A stretch of DNA of 64,000 nucleotides from JBKBIP01 sp046297495 (GTDB lineage: Bacteria > Planctomycetota > Planctomycetia > Gemmatales > Gemmataceae). The position numbers and the translations under genes were made by a program. The notes under the pieces are model-generated. The model was not told where the DNA came from. It was given only the letters and a program-made list of their open reading frames with translations, and did no database searches. How positions within the stretch are numbered: the first letter of the stretch is position 1; every line of letters begins with the position of its first letter. The DNA lies in contig JBKBIP010000005.1 of the NCBI GenBank assembly GCA_046297495.1, positions 62,001 through 126,000 on the forward strand, in the 5' to 3' direction. Below are positions 42,599-52,100 of the stretch, one piece after another.

Positions 42599-44614
42599 TC
42601 ATTTTCGTAAATCGACGCAAATCAGTGTTTCCGGATCGCGGGCGTAGAGCCGTCCCTGTGCCAAGGCGATGTCGGCGCGGCAGGGGCTGGTCAAGAGGGC
42701 GGCCCGCGCTTTTTCCCGATAGCCGGTCGGCGTGGCCTCGATGAGCAACAGCTCCCCCTTCTCGTTGAGGGCCAGCAAATGTCCTTCCACCAGGATCAGC
42801 GACGCGCAGCCGAATTGTTCTTGCGACCAGAGCACCTTGCCGGTTTTCAGCTCAACGCAGCGGAGCTGAGCCGCTCCCCCTTCTTGTCGGCCATGAATGC
42901 CGTACAGGTGGCCGTCGTGATGGACACTGGTGTTATAATGATTGGACAATGACTGGCCGCTGCTCCATACTTCCGCCAGTTTGTCTGGGCCGAGCCGGAG
43001 CACGATGGCCCCCGTGCCGTATTCCGCCGAGAAAAAGACCAAAGCGCCAACCACGACCGGGACGGCAGCGTTCACCGAAGGTCCGAGCCGCGACCGAAAG
43101 CGCTGTTGGTGCAAGACCTTGCCAGTGCGCGGCTCCAGCATCACGATCCCTTCGCGAGTGAGGAACAGGACGCGGCGCTCGCCATCGATGGTCACGGCCA
43201 CGGGGGACGAGTAACTGGCTTCATGGTCGGTGGCTCGCCAGACCTCCTTGCCGGTGTTCTTGTCGAAAGCGAGGATGCCCGCCCCTTTGGCACCGAGGTT
43301 GATGAGCAGCCCATCCCCTTCCAGCAACGGCGAGGTGCCAACGCCAAAGAAGCTGGGCAGCAATTCATAGTGCTCCTTCAAAGCGCTGTCCCAAACCTTC
43401 TTGCCAGTGGCCAAATCCAGACACAGCAGATGCCCTTCCGCCCCCAGCGTGTACACGCGGCCGTCGGCGATGAGCGGCGTCGAACGGGGGCCGTCCCCTT
43501 TGCCGTAGAGGTCCTCGTAAGCCGTGGGATAGGCGTGGGTCCAGACGGTTTTGCCGGTGTCGGCTTGCAGACAATCCACGATTTCCTCATCACCAACGCG
43601 ATGAAAGAAAATGAGCCGGTCGCCGGCGCTCACGGGGGCGCTATAGCCTTCCCCCACTTTCTTGCGCCAAACCACCGGCGGCCCCTCTGGCGGCCAGGAC
43701 ATCCGCAAGCCGGTTGCCGTCGAGACGCCATCCCGCCTCGGCCCGCGAAACTGCGGCCAATCGGCGTTCCCGTGTCGCTGATTCGGTGCTGTGGCCTTGA
43801 CACAACGGAAGCCGATGGCGTCATGGCGCGTGTCGGCGACGACATGATGGCGGAAGGCGGAGCGGCATTGGCTGGGGGGATGCGCCCACGAGCCGCCGCG
43901 CACCACGCGCTCCTTGGCCCCTGGAACGTCCCGCGCCTCCGGGGTGGCCGGCGCGTCCTGATAATCGGGAATCCAGGCATCCAGGCACCATTCCCACACG
44001 TAACCATGCATGTCATACAAACCCCAGGGATTCGGTTTCTTCACGCCAACCGGCGGGTCTTCTCCCTTGGAGTTGCCGCGAAACCAGGCATAATCCGTCA
44101 GCTTGGCCACATCGTCGCCAAAGGAATACTCAGTCGTCGTTCCCGCTCGGCAACAGTATTCCCATTCCGCCTCGCTCGGCAAGCGGATCACGTCCTGGTT
44201 GCCGATGAGTTGGCGCTGGCGCAGCTCGGCGGTCAGTTTCTCGCAGAACTCATTCGCTTCGTCCCAGCTGACTTTCTCGACCGAGTTGCGTCGCCCTTTC
44301 CAGCGGCTGGGGTTATTCCCCATGATCGCTTCGTAGAGTTCCTGGGTCACTTCGTATTTGGACATGGCGAATGGCTGCGTGACTTGGACGACGCGCGCCG
44401 GTTTCTCGTTGTCCGGCGCTTCTCCCGTCGAACCCATCGTGAAGCGGGCGGGAAACTTCTCTTGGCCGGGGGTGATCGGCACTAGCTCCTTAACGAACTG
44501 TTGAAGCACTTGCTCCCTGGTCGGCGGCGGCCCCGGCGGATCAGCGGCCTGAGCTGGCCAGGACACGATACTTGCCATCCCGATTCCGAGCATCCACATG
44601 CTAAGTTTTGGCAC
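42599..44614 (-). CDS. SUMF1-like domain fused to PQQ beta-propeller, exported
   Basis: The 671-aa protein is read from GTG 44614, which has AGGAG 7 bp upstream and directly precedes a signal peptide; the longer frame to 44713 lacks both. A SUMF1/FGE-type domain (about 60-280) has FTMGSTGEAPDNEKP, MSKYEVTQELYEAIMG, RLPSEAEWEYCCRAGT and VVRGGSWAHPPSQCRSAFRH. Only one of the two catalytic cysteines of true formylglycine-generating enzymes is present (the other position is His), so sulfatase activation is unlikely. A PQQ-type propeller (about 290-671, DWPQFRGPRRDGVS, repeated LICVDL-like strands) follows. Substrate unknown. Confidence 0.88.
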   Translation of the reverse strand: MPKLSMWMLGIGMASIVSWPAQAADPPGPPPTREQVLQQFVKELVPITPGQEKFPARFTMGSTGEAPDNEKPARVVQVTQPFAMSKYEVTQELYEAIMGNNPSRWKGRRNSVEKVSWDEANEFCEKLTAELRQRQLIGNQDVIRLPSEAEWEYCCRAGTTTEYSFGDDVAKLTDYAWFRGNSKGEDPPVGVKKPNPWGLYDMHGYVWEWCLDAWIPDYQDAPATPEARDVPGAKERVVRGGSWAHPPSQCRSAFRHHVVADTRHDAIGFRCVKATAPNQRHGNADWPQFRGPRRDGVSTATGLRMSWPPEGPPVVWRKKVGEGYSAPVSAGDRLIFFHRVGDEEIVDCLQADTGKTVWTHAYPTAYEDLYGKGDGPRSTPLIADGRVYTLGAEGHLLCLDLATGKKVWDSALKEHYELLPSFFGVGTSPLLEGDGLLINLGAKGAGILAFDKNTGKEVWRATDHEASYSSPVAVTIDGERRVLFLTREGIVMLEPRTGKVLHQQRFRSRLGPSVNAAVPVVVGALVFFSAEYGTGAIVLRLGPDKLAEVWSSGQSLSNHYNTSVHHDGHLYGIHGRQEGGAAQLRCVELKTGKVLWSQEQFGCASLILVEGHLLALNEKGELLLIEATPTGYREKARAALLTSPCRADIALAQGRLYARDPETLICVDLRK

Positions 44615-44935
44615 GGCGGTCTCCTGTTGAATACGATGAAGCCTCTCCGCGTTGATAGCGTTCGTGTTTGGAGTGTAGCACGCCCCCCAGCAGGAAAAAA
44701 GGGGCCAGCGCATTTCCGCGACGTTGTCCTCTATGCCACGCAGGAACCAGGAGGCACACCAAGCGAAGCCAGGACAATGAAGAAACAGCCGGGGAGATCA
44801 CCACGCGGGTTTCCGAGACGGCTCCCACAAAGGGAGCAAAGTGGAGAGGTTGAAAATTCCATGCGCTTTCTCTTCGCAAAGGCTTGACATGAAGTTGGCT
44901 TGGCGAGCGCTGACCTTCCTTGGTATGTTACAGCT
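44615..44935. other. Divergent region between SUMF1-PQQ and Uma2 genes
   Basis: This 321-bp region should carry promoters for both flanking genes. Just before the Uma2 start, TTGGCG (44900-44905), an 18-bp spacer and TATGTT (44924-44929) form a possible promoter ending only 6 bp from the ATG, which would give a nearly leaderless mRNA. I see no repeats here. Confidence 0.4.
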
Positions 44936-45742
44936 ATGAGCACCATCTCGATTCCCGAAGCGGACATTGTCTATCCCGAAAGCGACGGCCAACCGATGGC
45001 GGACAACACCCGGCAAGCACGCTGGATCATCGTGTTGTTCGACAACCTGACGGCGCTGTTTCGGGACCGCCCCGATGTCTTCGTGGCCGCCGATATTTTT
45101 TGGTATCCCGTTCGCGGTGATAATCGTACCAAGCAAGCCCCTGATGTCTTGGTGGCGTTTGGCCGCCCCAAGGGGGACCGCGGCTCATACATCCAACACG
45201 AGGAAGCGGGCATTCCCCCCGCCGTGGTCTTCGAGATTCTATCACCGAACAATACCGTGCCGGAGATGGACGCCAAGCTGCTGTTTTACGAGGATTATGG
45301 CGTCGAGGAATACTACGTTTATGATCCCCAAACCAACTTGTTGCAAATCTACGTGCGTCAGGGGACCGTCTTGCGCCGGGTGCGGGACGTAGCGAATTTT
45401 GTCAGCCCCCGCTTGGGAATTCGTTTTGCCCTGACCGAACCGGAACTGACCGTGTATCGGCCAGACGGCAGACCATTTCTCAATTTTGAGGAGCTGGATG
45501 AAATTCGACAACGAGCCGAACAGCGCGCTGACCAAGCCGAGCGCGAACGGGAGCAGGCCCAGCGCGAACGAAAGCAGGCCGAGCAGGAACGGGAGCAGGC
45601 CGAGCGTGAACGGAAGCAAGCCGAGCAGGAACGGGACCAAGCCCTACGCCGCGCCGCGCGCTTGGCCGAGCTGAGCCGCAAAGCCCGTCGCGGTCAGGCC
45701 ACGCCGGAAGAACTCCAAGAGTTAGAAAGGCTTGAGGAATGA
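44936..45742 (+). CDS. Uma2/DUF820-type PD-(D/E)XK nuclease-like protein with coiled-coil tail
   Basis: The 268-aa protein starts at ATG 44936. Residues about 1-190 match the Uma2 fold: TKQAPDVLVAF (Asp), VVFEILSPNNT (Glu) and DAKLLFYEDYGVEEYYVYDP (Lys), together a PD-(D/E)XK-type active site. A long charged coiled coil with Gln/Glu/Arg heptads (REREQAQRERKQAEQEREQA) fills residues 195-250. Uma2 proteins are very numerous in cyanobacteria and planctomycetes, with function unproven. The coiled coil may mediate assembly. Confidence 0.87.
   Translation: MSTISIPEADIVYPESDGQPMADNTRQARWIIVLFDNLTALFRDRPDVFVAADIFWYPVRGDNRTKQAPDVLVAFGRPKGDRGSYIQHEEAGIPPAVVFEILSPNNTVPEMDAKLLFYEDYGVEEYYVYDPQTNLLQIYVRQGTVLRRVRDVANFVSPRLGIRFALTEPELTVYRPDGRPFLNFEELDEIRQRAEQRADQAEREREQAQRERKQAEQEREQAERERKQAEQERDQALRRAARLAELSRKARRGQATPEELQELERLEE
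45541..45645 (+). repeat. Coiled-coil coding repeat in the Uma2 gene
   Basis: A roughly 42-bp unit encoding ERKQAEQEREQAER-like heptads repeats about 2.5 times. The DNA units are similar but not identical. Confidence 0.75.
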
Positions 45743-46047
45743 GTAGCCGCGAATGGGGCAGTCGTTCGGGGTACCTCGCCTGTCCACTGACAAACCAGTA
45801 ATCCGAGCTAGGCGCGGAGCCGAGAAACGGCTAAGACAAGAATAGAGCAATTGTTGATGCTTTTCCTCTTGGCATCATTCCCTTTCATTGTTCCATTCCA
45901 CCCCACCCCCCATTTCCTCCCTAAAGCTGTCCAAGTGTGGAATGAAATCGTTTCCTGGATGCGCCCCCTACTTCGGCGTCTGTCGGGCTATTTTTCGGGC
46001 TTACGCCGCGCGCCTTTTGCCGCATGTGGCAATAGCCCAACAGCCTC
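45743..46047. other. Gap between Uma2 and clpS genes with leader-block core
   Basis: This 305-bp region between converging genes contains the 31-bp core CCTTTCATTGTTCCATTCCA (45881-45911) shared with the AAA ATPase leader, followed 28 bp later by GTGGAATGAAA. There is no strong promoter and no intact ORF, so it looks like a decayed copy of the block. Confidence 0.6.
45881..45911 (+). repeat. Promoter/leader block, copy 2 (core only)
   Basis: The 31-bp core CCTTTCATTGTTCCATTCCA plus CCCCACCCCCC is identical to copy 3 at 58349-58379 and differs by one base from copy 1. The promoter-like upstream part is not conserved here. Confidence 0.85.
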
Positions 46048-46395
46048 TCAGCCGCCGGGAGCGGGTTCAATGGTGCAAGAGAGGGGACCCAGCGGGGCGT
46101 TGTCGCTGGCGCGGATTTCGTGGAAGGTGCGGATTTGCTCGACCTTCAGCTCGGCGACTTCCTTGGAGCCGGTCCAGACGACGGCCCGACCGCTGGTGTG
46201 GGCCTGCATGGTCAGCTGATACGCCCGCTCGACGGCATAGCCGAGGGCCTTGCACAACACACCCACGACGAACTCGAAGGAATGATGGTCGTCGTTTTCC
46301 AGGATCACGTTGTACGGCGGCAGCCGGCGCGTTTGCCGCTGGTCGCGGGACTTCGGCTTGGTGGTCACGATCACATCCGGTAGTTCGGTAGTCAC
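46048..46395 (-). CDS. clpS: ATP-dependent Clp protease adaptor ClpS
   Basis: The 115-aa protein has the ClpS core PPYNVILENDDHHSFEFVV, then ALGYAVERAYQLTMQAHTSG and AELKVEQIRTFHEIR. The N-degron pocket region NDDHH is intact. ClpS delivers N-end-rule substrates to ClpAP. Length is typical. No clpA gene is in the window. It converges on the Uma2 gene and lies alone. Confidence 0.93.
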   Translation of the reverse strand: MTTELPDVIVTTKPKSRDQRQTRRLPPYNVILENDDHHSFEFVVGVLCKALGYAVERAYQLTMQAHTSGRAVVWTGSKEVAELKVEQIRTFHEIRASDNAPLGPLSCTIEPAPGG

Positions 46396-46591
46396 GGGGC
46401 AGGCTCCTTGGTTGGGGTATGACTCTTGATGGTGACCTGTTGAAACGATAGTCCATGGTCTATTTTATCCCCTCACGAAGCCTCTTGTCACCAAAAATTC
46501 CGCGCGAACCAATTGAGCGTTGAGCCATGGGCCATTGGGCCATGGGTCACCGATGACTAATCACTGCCCACTACCCACTGCCGACTGTCCA

Positions 46592-48079
46592 CTAATCTCG
46601 TTCGCGCGGAATCAGCTCGAAACACGCCAACCGCTGTTGGCCGCGGACATAGAGCAGACCGTGCGACAGGATGGGGGCGGCCCAGTATGGGTCATGGTGC
46701 AGCGCGAAGCGCGTGCCCCCCAGATATTCGGGACGATCCGGGTCGGCGAAATCCAGGCGCGAGATCTCCTCGTATTTGTCGGGATTGACCTTGAGGAGGA
46801 CCAGCAAGCCGGTTTCCGACAGAGCCAGTAAGTGCCCATCGACCATCAACAAGGAAGTACGGCCCAAGCCCGTTTTACGCCAGCGTACCTTGCCGGTGGC
46901 CAGCTCGACGCAGCGCAGCTCGCCGTTGGTCTGATACCGTCCTGAGCAGCCATATAGATAGCCCTTGTGATGGATGGGAGTACACCAATGCCCTTGCAGG
47001 CTCTTGTCGCGACTGGGTTTGTTCTCATCCGTCCAGAGCACCTTGTAGCCGCCTGGCCGGACCTGCACGCAGGCGCTGCCGGGGCCGTAGGTTTCGGTAA
47101 TGAACACCTTGTCCCCCGCCACGACGGGGTTGCTGGCGTTGACGCTGGCTAGGTCGTCGGCCCGCCAGGGAAAGTGAAAGTCGATCTTGCCATCGCGTGG
47201 ATCAAAGCCGAGCAGCCCGCCGCGCGCCAATTGGAAGCACCACGGCCGACCGTCGATGGTCGCCAACACTGGGCCGGCGTAGCTGGCTAATTCATCTCCC
47301 GTCTGGTAGCGCACCTTGCCGGTGAGCTTGTCGAAAGCCACCACGGCGCTGCCGTTGCCTTGCAATGCACCGAAGGGTTCATCCGCGCTTCCCGGCGGAC
47401 TGCCGCCGACATGCACCAAGAGCAAATCATTGAAAATCACCGGCGTGCTGCCGACGCCGAAGAAATTCTTGATGACGCCGAAGTCGCGCATGGTATCGAC
47501 TTTCCACAGCAGCTTGCCGTCGGCCACGTTCAGGCAGTGCAGCATCCCCTCGGCCCCATAAATGTACGCGCGGTCATCGTCGATGACCGGGCTGCAGCGC
47601 GGGCCGTTGCTGTAGCCGAAATCATCCTCGTAAGCCGTCGGATACGCGAACGTCCACAGCAATTCGCCGGTGGTGCTGTTGAGACAATTAAGCCGGGCCT
47701 TGTCGCCGACGCGCTCGAACTGCAACAGCCGGCCGCGTGCGATCGACGGCATCCCGTAGCCTTCGCCGACCTCGCGCTTCCAAACCAGGCGCAGCCCCTG
47801 TTCCGGCCAGGGGGAGAGAATGCCCTTTTCCGGGGAGGTGCTGTCACCGGCAGGTCCCAGAAATCCCGGCCAATCGACGCCCCCCGCGCGCGGCTCTGCG
47901 ACGGGGAGGGCACCCTCGTTCACCGCGCCCTTGGCATGCGTGTCCGTGGCGGATGAGGCCCCCTTTCGCGCCGCGGCGCCAACGTGCGTATCCGCGGTTG
48001 GAGTGGGAGGTTCTTTCTCCGCGAGGGTTTGTCCGCATCCCAACGCCAACAGCATCATCAAACCCAGGCATCCGCGCAT
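46592..48079 (-). CDS. PQQ-repeat (quinoprotein-like) lipoprotein
   Basis: The 495-aa protein is read from ATG 48079, because AAGGAG is only 1 bp from the upstream ATG at 48085 but 7 bp from this one. It has a lipoprotein signal (LLALGCGQ). After a linker (about 20-60), six to seven PQQ-like blades follow, starting VDWPGFLGPAGDSTSP and including RLNCLNSTTGELLW and VVAFDKLTGKVRYQTG. It has the same propeller type as the 42599-44614 protein but without the SUMF1 domain. PQQ-like propellers in planctomycetes often act as scaffolds rather than dehydrogenases. Confidence 0.87.
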   Translation of the reverse strand: MRGCLGLMMLLALGCGQTLAEKEPPTPTADTHVGAAARKGASSATDTHAKGAVNEGALPVAEPRAGGVDWPGFLGPAGDSTSPEKGILSPWPEQGLRLVWKREVGEGYGMPSIARGRLLQFERVGDKARLNCLNSTTGELLWTFAYPTAYEDDFGYSNGPRCSPVIDDDRAYIYGAEGMLHCLNVADGKLLWKVDTMRDFGVIKNFFGVGSTPVIFNDLLLVHVGGSPPGSADEPFGALQGNGSAVVAFDKLTGKVRYQTGDELASYAGPVLATIDGRPWCFQLARGGLLGFDPRDGKIDFHFPWRADDLASVNASNPVVAGDKVFITETYGPGSACVQVRPGGYKVLWTDENKPSRDKSLQGHWCTPIHHKGYLYGCSGRYQTNGELRCVELATGKVRWRKTGLGRTSLLMVDGHLLALSETGLLVLLKVNPDKYEEISRLDFADPDRPEYLGGTRFALHHDPYWAAPILSHGLLYVRGQQRLACFELIPRERD

Positions 48080-48116
48080 GGCCATTCTCCTTGCTTCACT
48101 CTACATTGACAGGGAA

Positions 48117-48160
48117 GATGCAGTGATTCGCGCCCCTTGCCGAGCGCGAATCGCTGCATC
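48117..48160. repeat. Inverted repeat, family B copy 5
   Basis: GATGCAGTGATTCGCGC pairs with GCGCGAATCGCTGCATC (one mismatch) around a short loop. It lies in the promoter region between the divergent PQQ lipoprotein and PIG-L genes, so it could be an operator as well as a hairpin. Confidence 0.7.
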
Positions 48161-48195
48161 TGTCTCCTCGCTCTCAGGTGGAAAGGCAATTATAC

Positions 48196-48987
48196 ATGAC
48201 AAGCAGCGCGGAACCAAACGATCCCCTGGACATTGTCGCGGTGGGAATCCATCCAGACGATCTGGAGATCATCTGTGGCGGTACGTTGGCACTGTTGGCG
48301 AAACAGGGGTATCGCGTGGGCCTGGTCGATCTCACCACTGGCGAGCCGACGCCGCGCGGCACGGAGGAGCAGCGCCGCCAGGAGGCCGAAGCCGCCCGGC
48401 ACACGCTGGGGGTCCAGCTGCGGCTCAACCTGAATCTGCCCAACCGTGAGCTGTTCGATAATCCCGCAGCCCGCTACGCGCTGGGGACGGTGCTGCGGCG
48501 GCATCAACCGCGCGTGCTGATCCTGTGCGCCGGCCGCACCCCCGCCGCCTCGCCCGACCACCACCAAGGGCACATGATCGGCGAGGCCGCCCGCTTTTAT
48601 TCTCAATTGACCAAGTGGGACGACCGCTTCGCGCACACCCCGCCGCATCGCGTGCCACACCTGGTCTATGCCCCGTTCCCCTTCGAGGCCGAACAACGCC
48701 TCTGGCACGGCACGTTCGTTATTGACATTGCTGAGACATTTGAACAAAAGCTGGCGGCGGTGCGCTGTTATCAATCGCAGTTCGACGATGAGCGCTTCGC
48801 CAAGGTCCGGCATTTCCTCACGGGTCACAACATCTATCACGGCAGCCGCTGCGGTTTCGCGTATGGCGAGCTATTCGCCCTGCCGCACCCGGTCGGCGCC
48901 CGGGATCTCTTCACCCTGGCGCTGGGCGGCCAAGGCAGCCCCGCCCCGGTGCAACTGCCAGGCAAGACTCACCTGCCGATGGCGTGA
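48196..48987 (+). CDS. PIG-L family N-deacetylase (BshB1-like)
   Basis: The 263-aa protein starts at ATG 48196 (a GTG at 48178 is a less likely alternative). It has the zinc-binding HPDD motif (AVGIHPDDLEIICGG), the SPDHHQGHMIG motif, and YAPFPFEAEQ plus the catalytic-site region NIYHGSRCGFAYGE. The sequence resembles the BshB1 group, which deacetylates GlcNAc-malate in bacillithiol synthesis, but no bshA/bshC are present and many PIG-L enzymes act on other GlcNAc conjugates. Confidence 0.88.
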   Translation: MTSSAEPNDPLDIVAVGIHPDDLEIICGGTLALLAKQGYRVGLVDLTTGEPTPRGTEEQRRQEAEAARHTLGVQLRLNLNLPNRELFDNPAARYALGTVLRRHQPRVLILCAGRTPAASPDHHQGHMIGEAARFYSQLTKWDDRFAHTPPHRVPHLVYAPFPFEAEQRLWHGTFVIDIAETFEQKLAAVRCYQSQFDDERFAKVRHFLTGHNIYHGSRCGFAYGELFALPHPVGARDLFTLALGGQGSPAPVQLPGKTHLPMA

Positions 48988-49101
48988 AGGGGATTTCGAG
49001 TCTATTGGAATGTTGTACCGGCCAGAAAGGAACTCCAAACCGCTCCCTTGACGGTCGCGGCTCAGAGATTCTTTTTCCGGATTAATATAGGCGACCGTGT
49101 T

Positions 49102-52100
49102 CTACGGCGCCTCCAGCATGTACGCCGTGGTGTTGAAGTTGGCCGTCAGGATGTGTTTGCCATCGGCGCTGAAGGTCATGTTGCGGACCATGTTGCCGAT
49201 GTTCCAGGCGCGGAGTTCCTTGCCGCTGGCGGCGTCCCAGAGCTTGACGGTGTTGTCGGCGCTGGTGGTGGCGAAGCGGCTGCCGTCGGGGCTAACGGCG
49301 AAGGCGTGAACGCGGAAGGGATGGCCGGGGAATGTCCTCACGGTCTCGCGTTTGTCCATATCCCATAGATGCGCTTTGCCGTCATTGCCGCCGATAATGA
49401 GGAATTTCTTATCCGGCGTGACGGTCAAATCAGTGACACCACTTTGATTCACTGGCATGTCAGCGCCGATTTTCTCTCCCTTGACGAGGTCCCACAAGCG
49501 GACGACGCCATCCCGATCCCCCAAGGCGGCCAAAGAGCCGTCGGCGCTAAAGGCCAGACATTGAATCTGTCGGCCCCGATCCTCGACCTTGCCTTTGAGC
49601 AAACCGCTGTCGGTGTCGTAGATTTGCACCATGCTGAGCGAGTTCGGCGGCGTGCCACCGACGTGATACCAGACCAGCACTTGCTTGCCATCCTTGCTGA
49701 AGGCCAAGGCGGGAATTTGGCCAATGGGGCCGAAGGTGCGGATTTCCTTCCCGGAAGCCACATCCCACAGTTTGATGCCGCGGTCGTCGGCGGAAACCAG
49801 CATTTTGCCATCGGGGCTGAAGGCCAAGGCGGTGATGCCCTCGGCATGGCCAGCCAGAGTGCGAAGCTCGGCGCCGGTGTTCCGATTCCACAGTTTGACG
49901 GTGCGATCCTCGGCGCCAGTGGCGAGGAGCTGGCCATCGGGGCTGGCCGCGACGGTATAAACGCGCCGGTTGTGACCGTAGCTGAGGACGATCTCCTCAC
50001 GCTGGACGTTTTCCCAGATCTTGATGCTTTTGTCCACGCTGGCCGAGATGATGAAATAGCCGTCGGCGCTGAAGGCCACCGAACTGACCCAATCATTATG
50101 TCCACGGAAGTTGCGGACCTCGTTGCCGGAGCTGACGTCCCAGACGCGCACGATGCGATCCCCGCCGCCAGAGACGAGCAGCTTGCCGTCGGGACTGAAG
50201 GCCACCGAACTGACCGGAGCGGTGTGGCCGGTGATCGCACGCAGCAATTCGGGGGTGTTGTTGCCGGTGGGAAGGCGCCAGATTTTGACGAGATGGTCGC
50301 CGCCGCAGGTGGCCAGGCGGTGGCCGTCGGCGCTGATAGCCACGGCGCCGACCCCCAAGGTGTGGGCTTGAAAACTGGCCAGCTCCTTGCCGGCGGCGTC
50401 CCAGAGCTTGACCATGCCGTCGGCGCTGGCCGAGATGAGACGCTGGCCGTCGGGATGGTAAGCCACGGCGCTAACGACGGCTGTATGCCTATCCAGACTG
50501 TGCCGCTCCTCGCCGGTGTCGGCGTCCCAGATTTTGACGAGCCGGTCGGCGGCCCCGGAGGCGATGTGTTTGCCGTCGGGACTGTAGGCGGCGGCCATCA
50601 CGGCCAGGCGATGCCCCTTGAGCACGCGCAGCTCTTTGCCACTGTTGACATCCCAGACGCGCAATACCTTGTCCCCCCCCGCGGAGACGACGGTTTTCCC
50701 TTCTGGATGGAACAGAGCCACCGTCACCGGCGAGGTGTGGCCGGTCAACGTATGCAATACTTTGTTAGTGTCCGCATCCCAGATTATCACGGTCTTGTCG
50801 GCGCTGGCCGAGACGACGCGCTGGCCGTCGGCGCTGAAAAAGGCCGACCACACGTAGCCCTTGTGGCCAGCGAGATGGCGGTGCTGCTCCACGGTGTCAA
50901 AGCTCCACAGCCGGGCAGACTGATCGTAGCTGGCCGACGCCAACGTCGTGCCGTCCGGGCTGAAGGCCAAGGCGGTGATCTCGTCGCCGTGGCCGTGCAG
51001 GGCGCGCAGCATCTGTCCGCTGGACACGTCCCACAAGCGGATGCTGCGGTCCCGGCTGCCGGTGACAAGACTTTGGCCGTCCTTGCTGAACGTCAAGCTG
51101 GTCACGATTTCGGTATGGCCCACGAACTGCTGGCGCTGGGCGCCACTGTTGGGAACGGCCGCGCCAATGGCGGGGGCGATCCAAATTTTGGCCAGGCGGT
51201 CGGCGCCGCAGGTGGCGAAGAACCGTTCATCGGGACTGAAGGCCACGGCATTGACGCCCCCCGAATGAACGGAAGTGACCATCAAGGCCGCGTTGGTGTC
51301 ACTGTTCCAGATGCGAGCCATGCCATCGGCTCCGACACTGGCCAGGAGTTTGCCGCTGGCGCTAAACGCCACGGCATTGACCATGCCGACATGCCCTTGC
51401 AGGGTGGAGACTAGATTGCCGGTGCTGGGGTCCCACAGTCGGGCGGTTTGATCGTTGCTGCCGGATGCCAAGCGGCTGCCGTCGGGGCGAAAGGCCAAGG
51501 ACGTGACATACTTCCCGTGCCGGTCGAGCGTGTGCAAAGTCTTGCCCGTGTCCGCCTCCCAGATCAGAATGACATTGTCGGCGGCCGAGGCGAGCTGCTT
51601 GCCGTTGGGATGGAAAGCGACGGCCCGCACGCGCACCTTGTCCTCAAGCGGATTGAAGCCGGCGGCAATCGATTTGTTCAGGTGTTCGGTGTATTGGCGC
51701 CGCTCGCGCCCGGTGGCCACGTCCCAGATGCGCACGACGCCGTCCCGTCCCGCCGTGGCCAACTGCTGGCCATCGGGACTAAAGGCCACGGCCTCAATCC
51801 AATCGGCGTGCCGCAGCCGCAACGATCCGAAGACTCGGCTGACATGTTCCGGGAAAGCAGGAGGGAGCGCCGGGATCAACCAGCGTGCTTCCCGATACGC
51901 GGCCGCCGCTTCCACCAGACGATTGGCGGCCAGGGCGGCATCCCCTTTCTGGGCCTGCTGGGCGGCGCGGTTCAACAAATCCGGGGCGAACTTGGCGGCG
52001 ATCTCCTCTTTCTCGCTTTGCTCGCGCTCGGCCCGGTATCGGGCTTGCAGCTCCTGGACCTGTTCGACCGTCAGCGCGGGAACCCCCTGCGCCTGGACGG

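Noticed and set aside
43106..44485. Rightward open frame of 459 codons over the SUMF1-PQQ gene
   Set aside because: Antisense to a well-supported fusion gene with ribosome site and signal peptide.
49369..51414. Rightward open frame of 681 codons over the WD40 gene
   Set aside because: Its periodic composition mirrors the antisense of the 21 repeats, with no domain or start signal; the leftward WD40 gene is clear.
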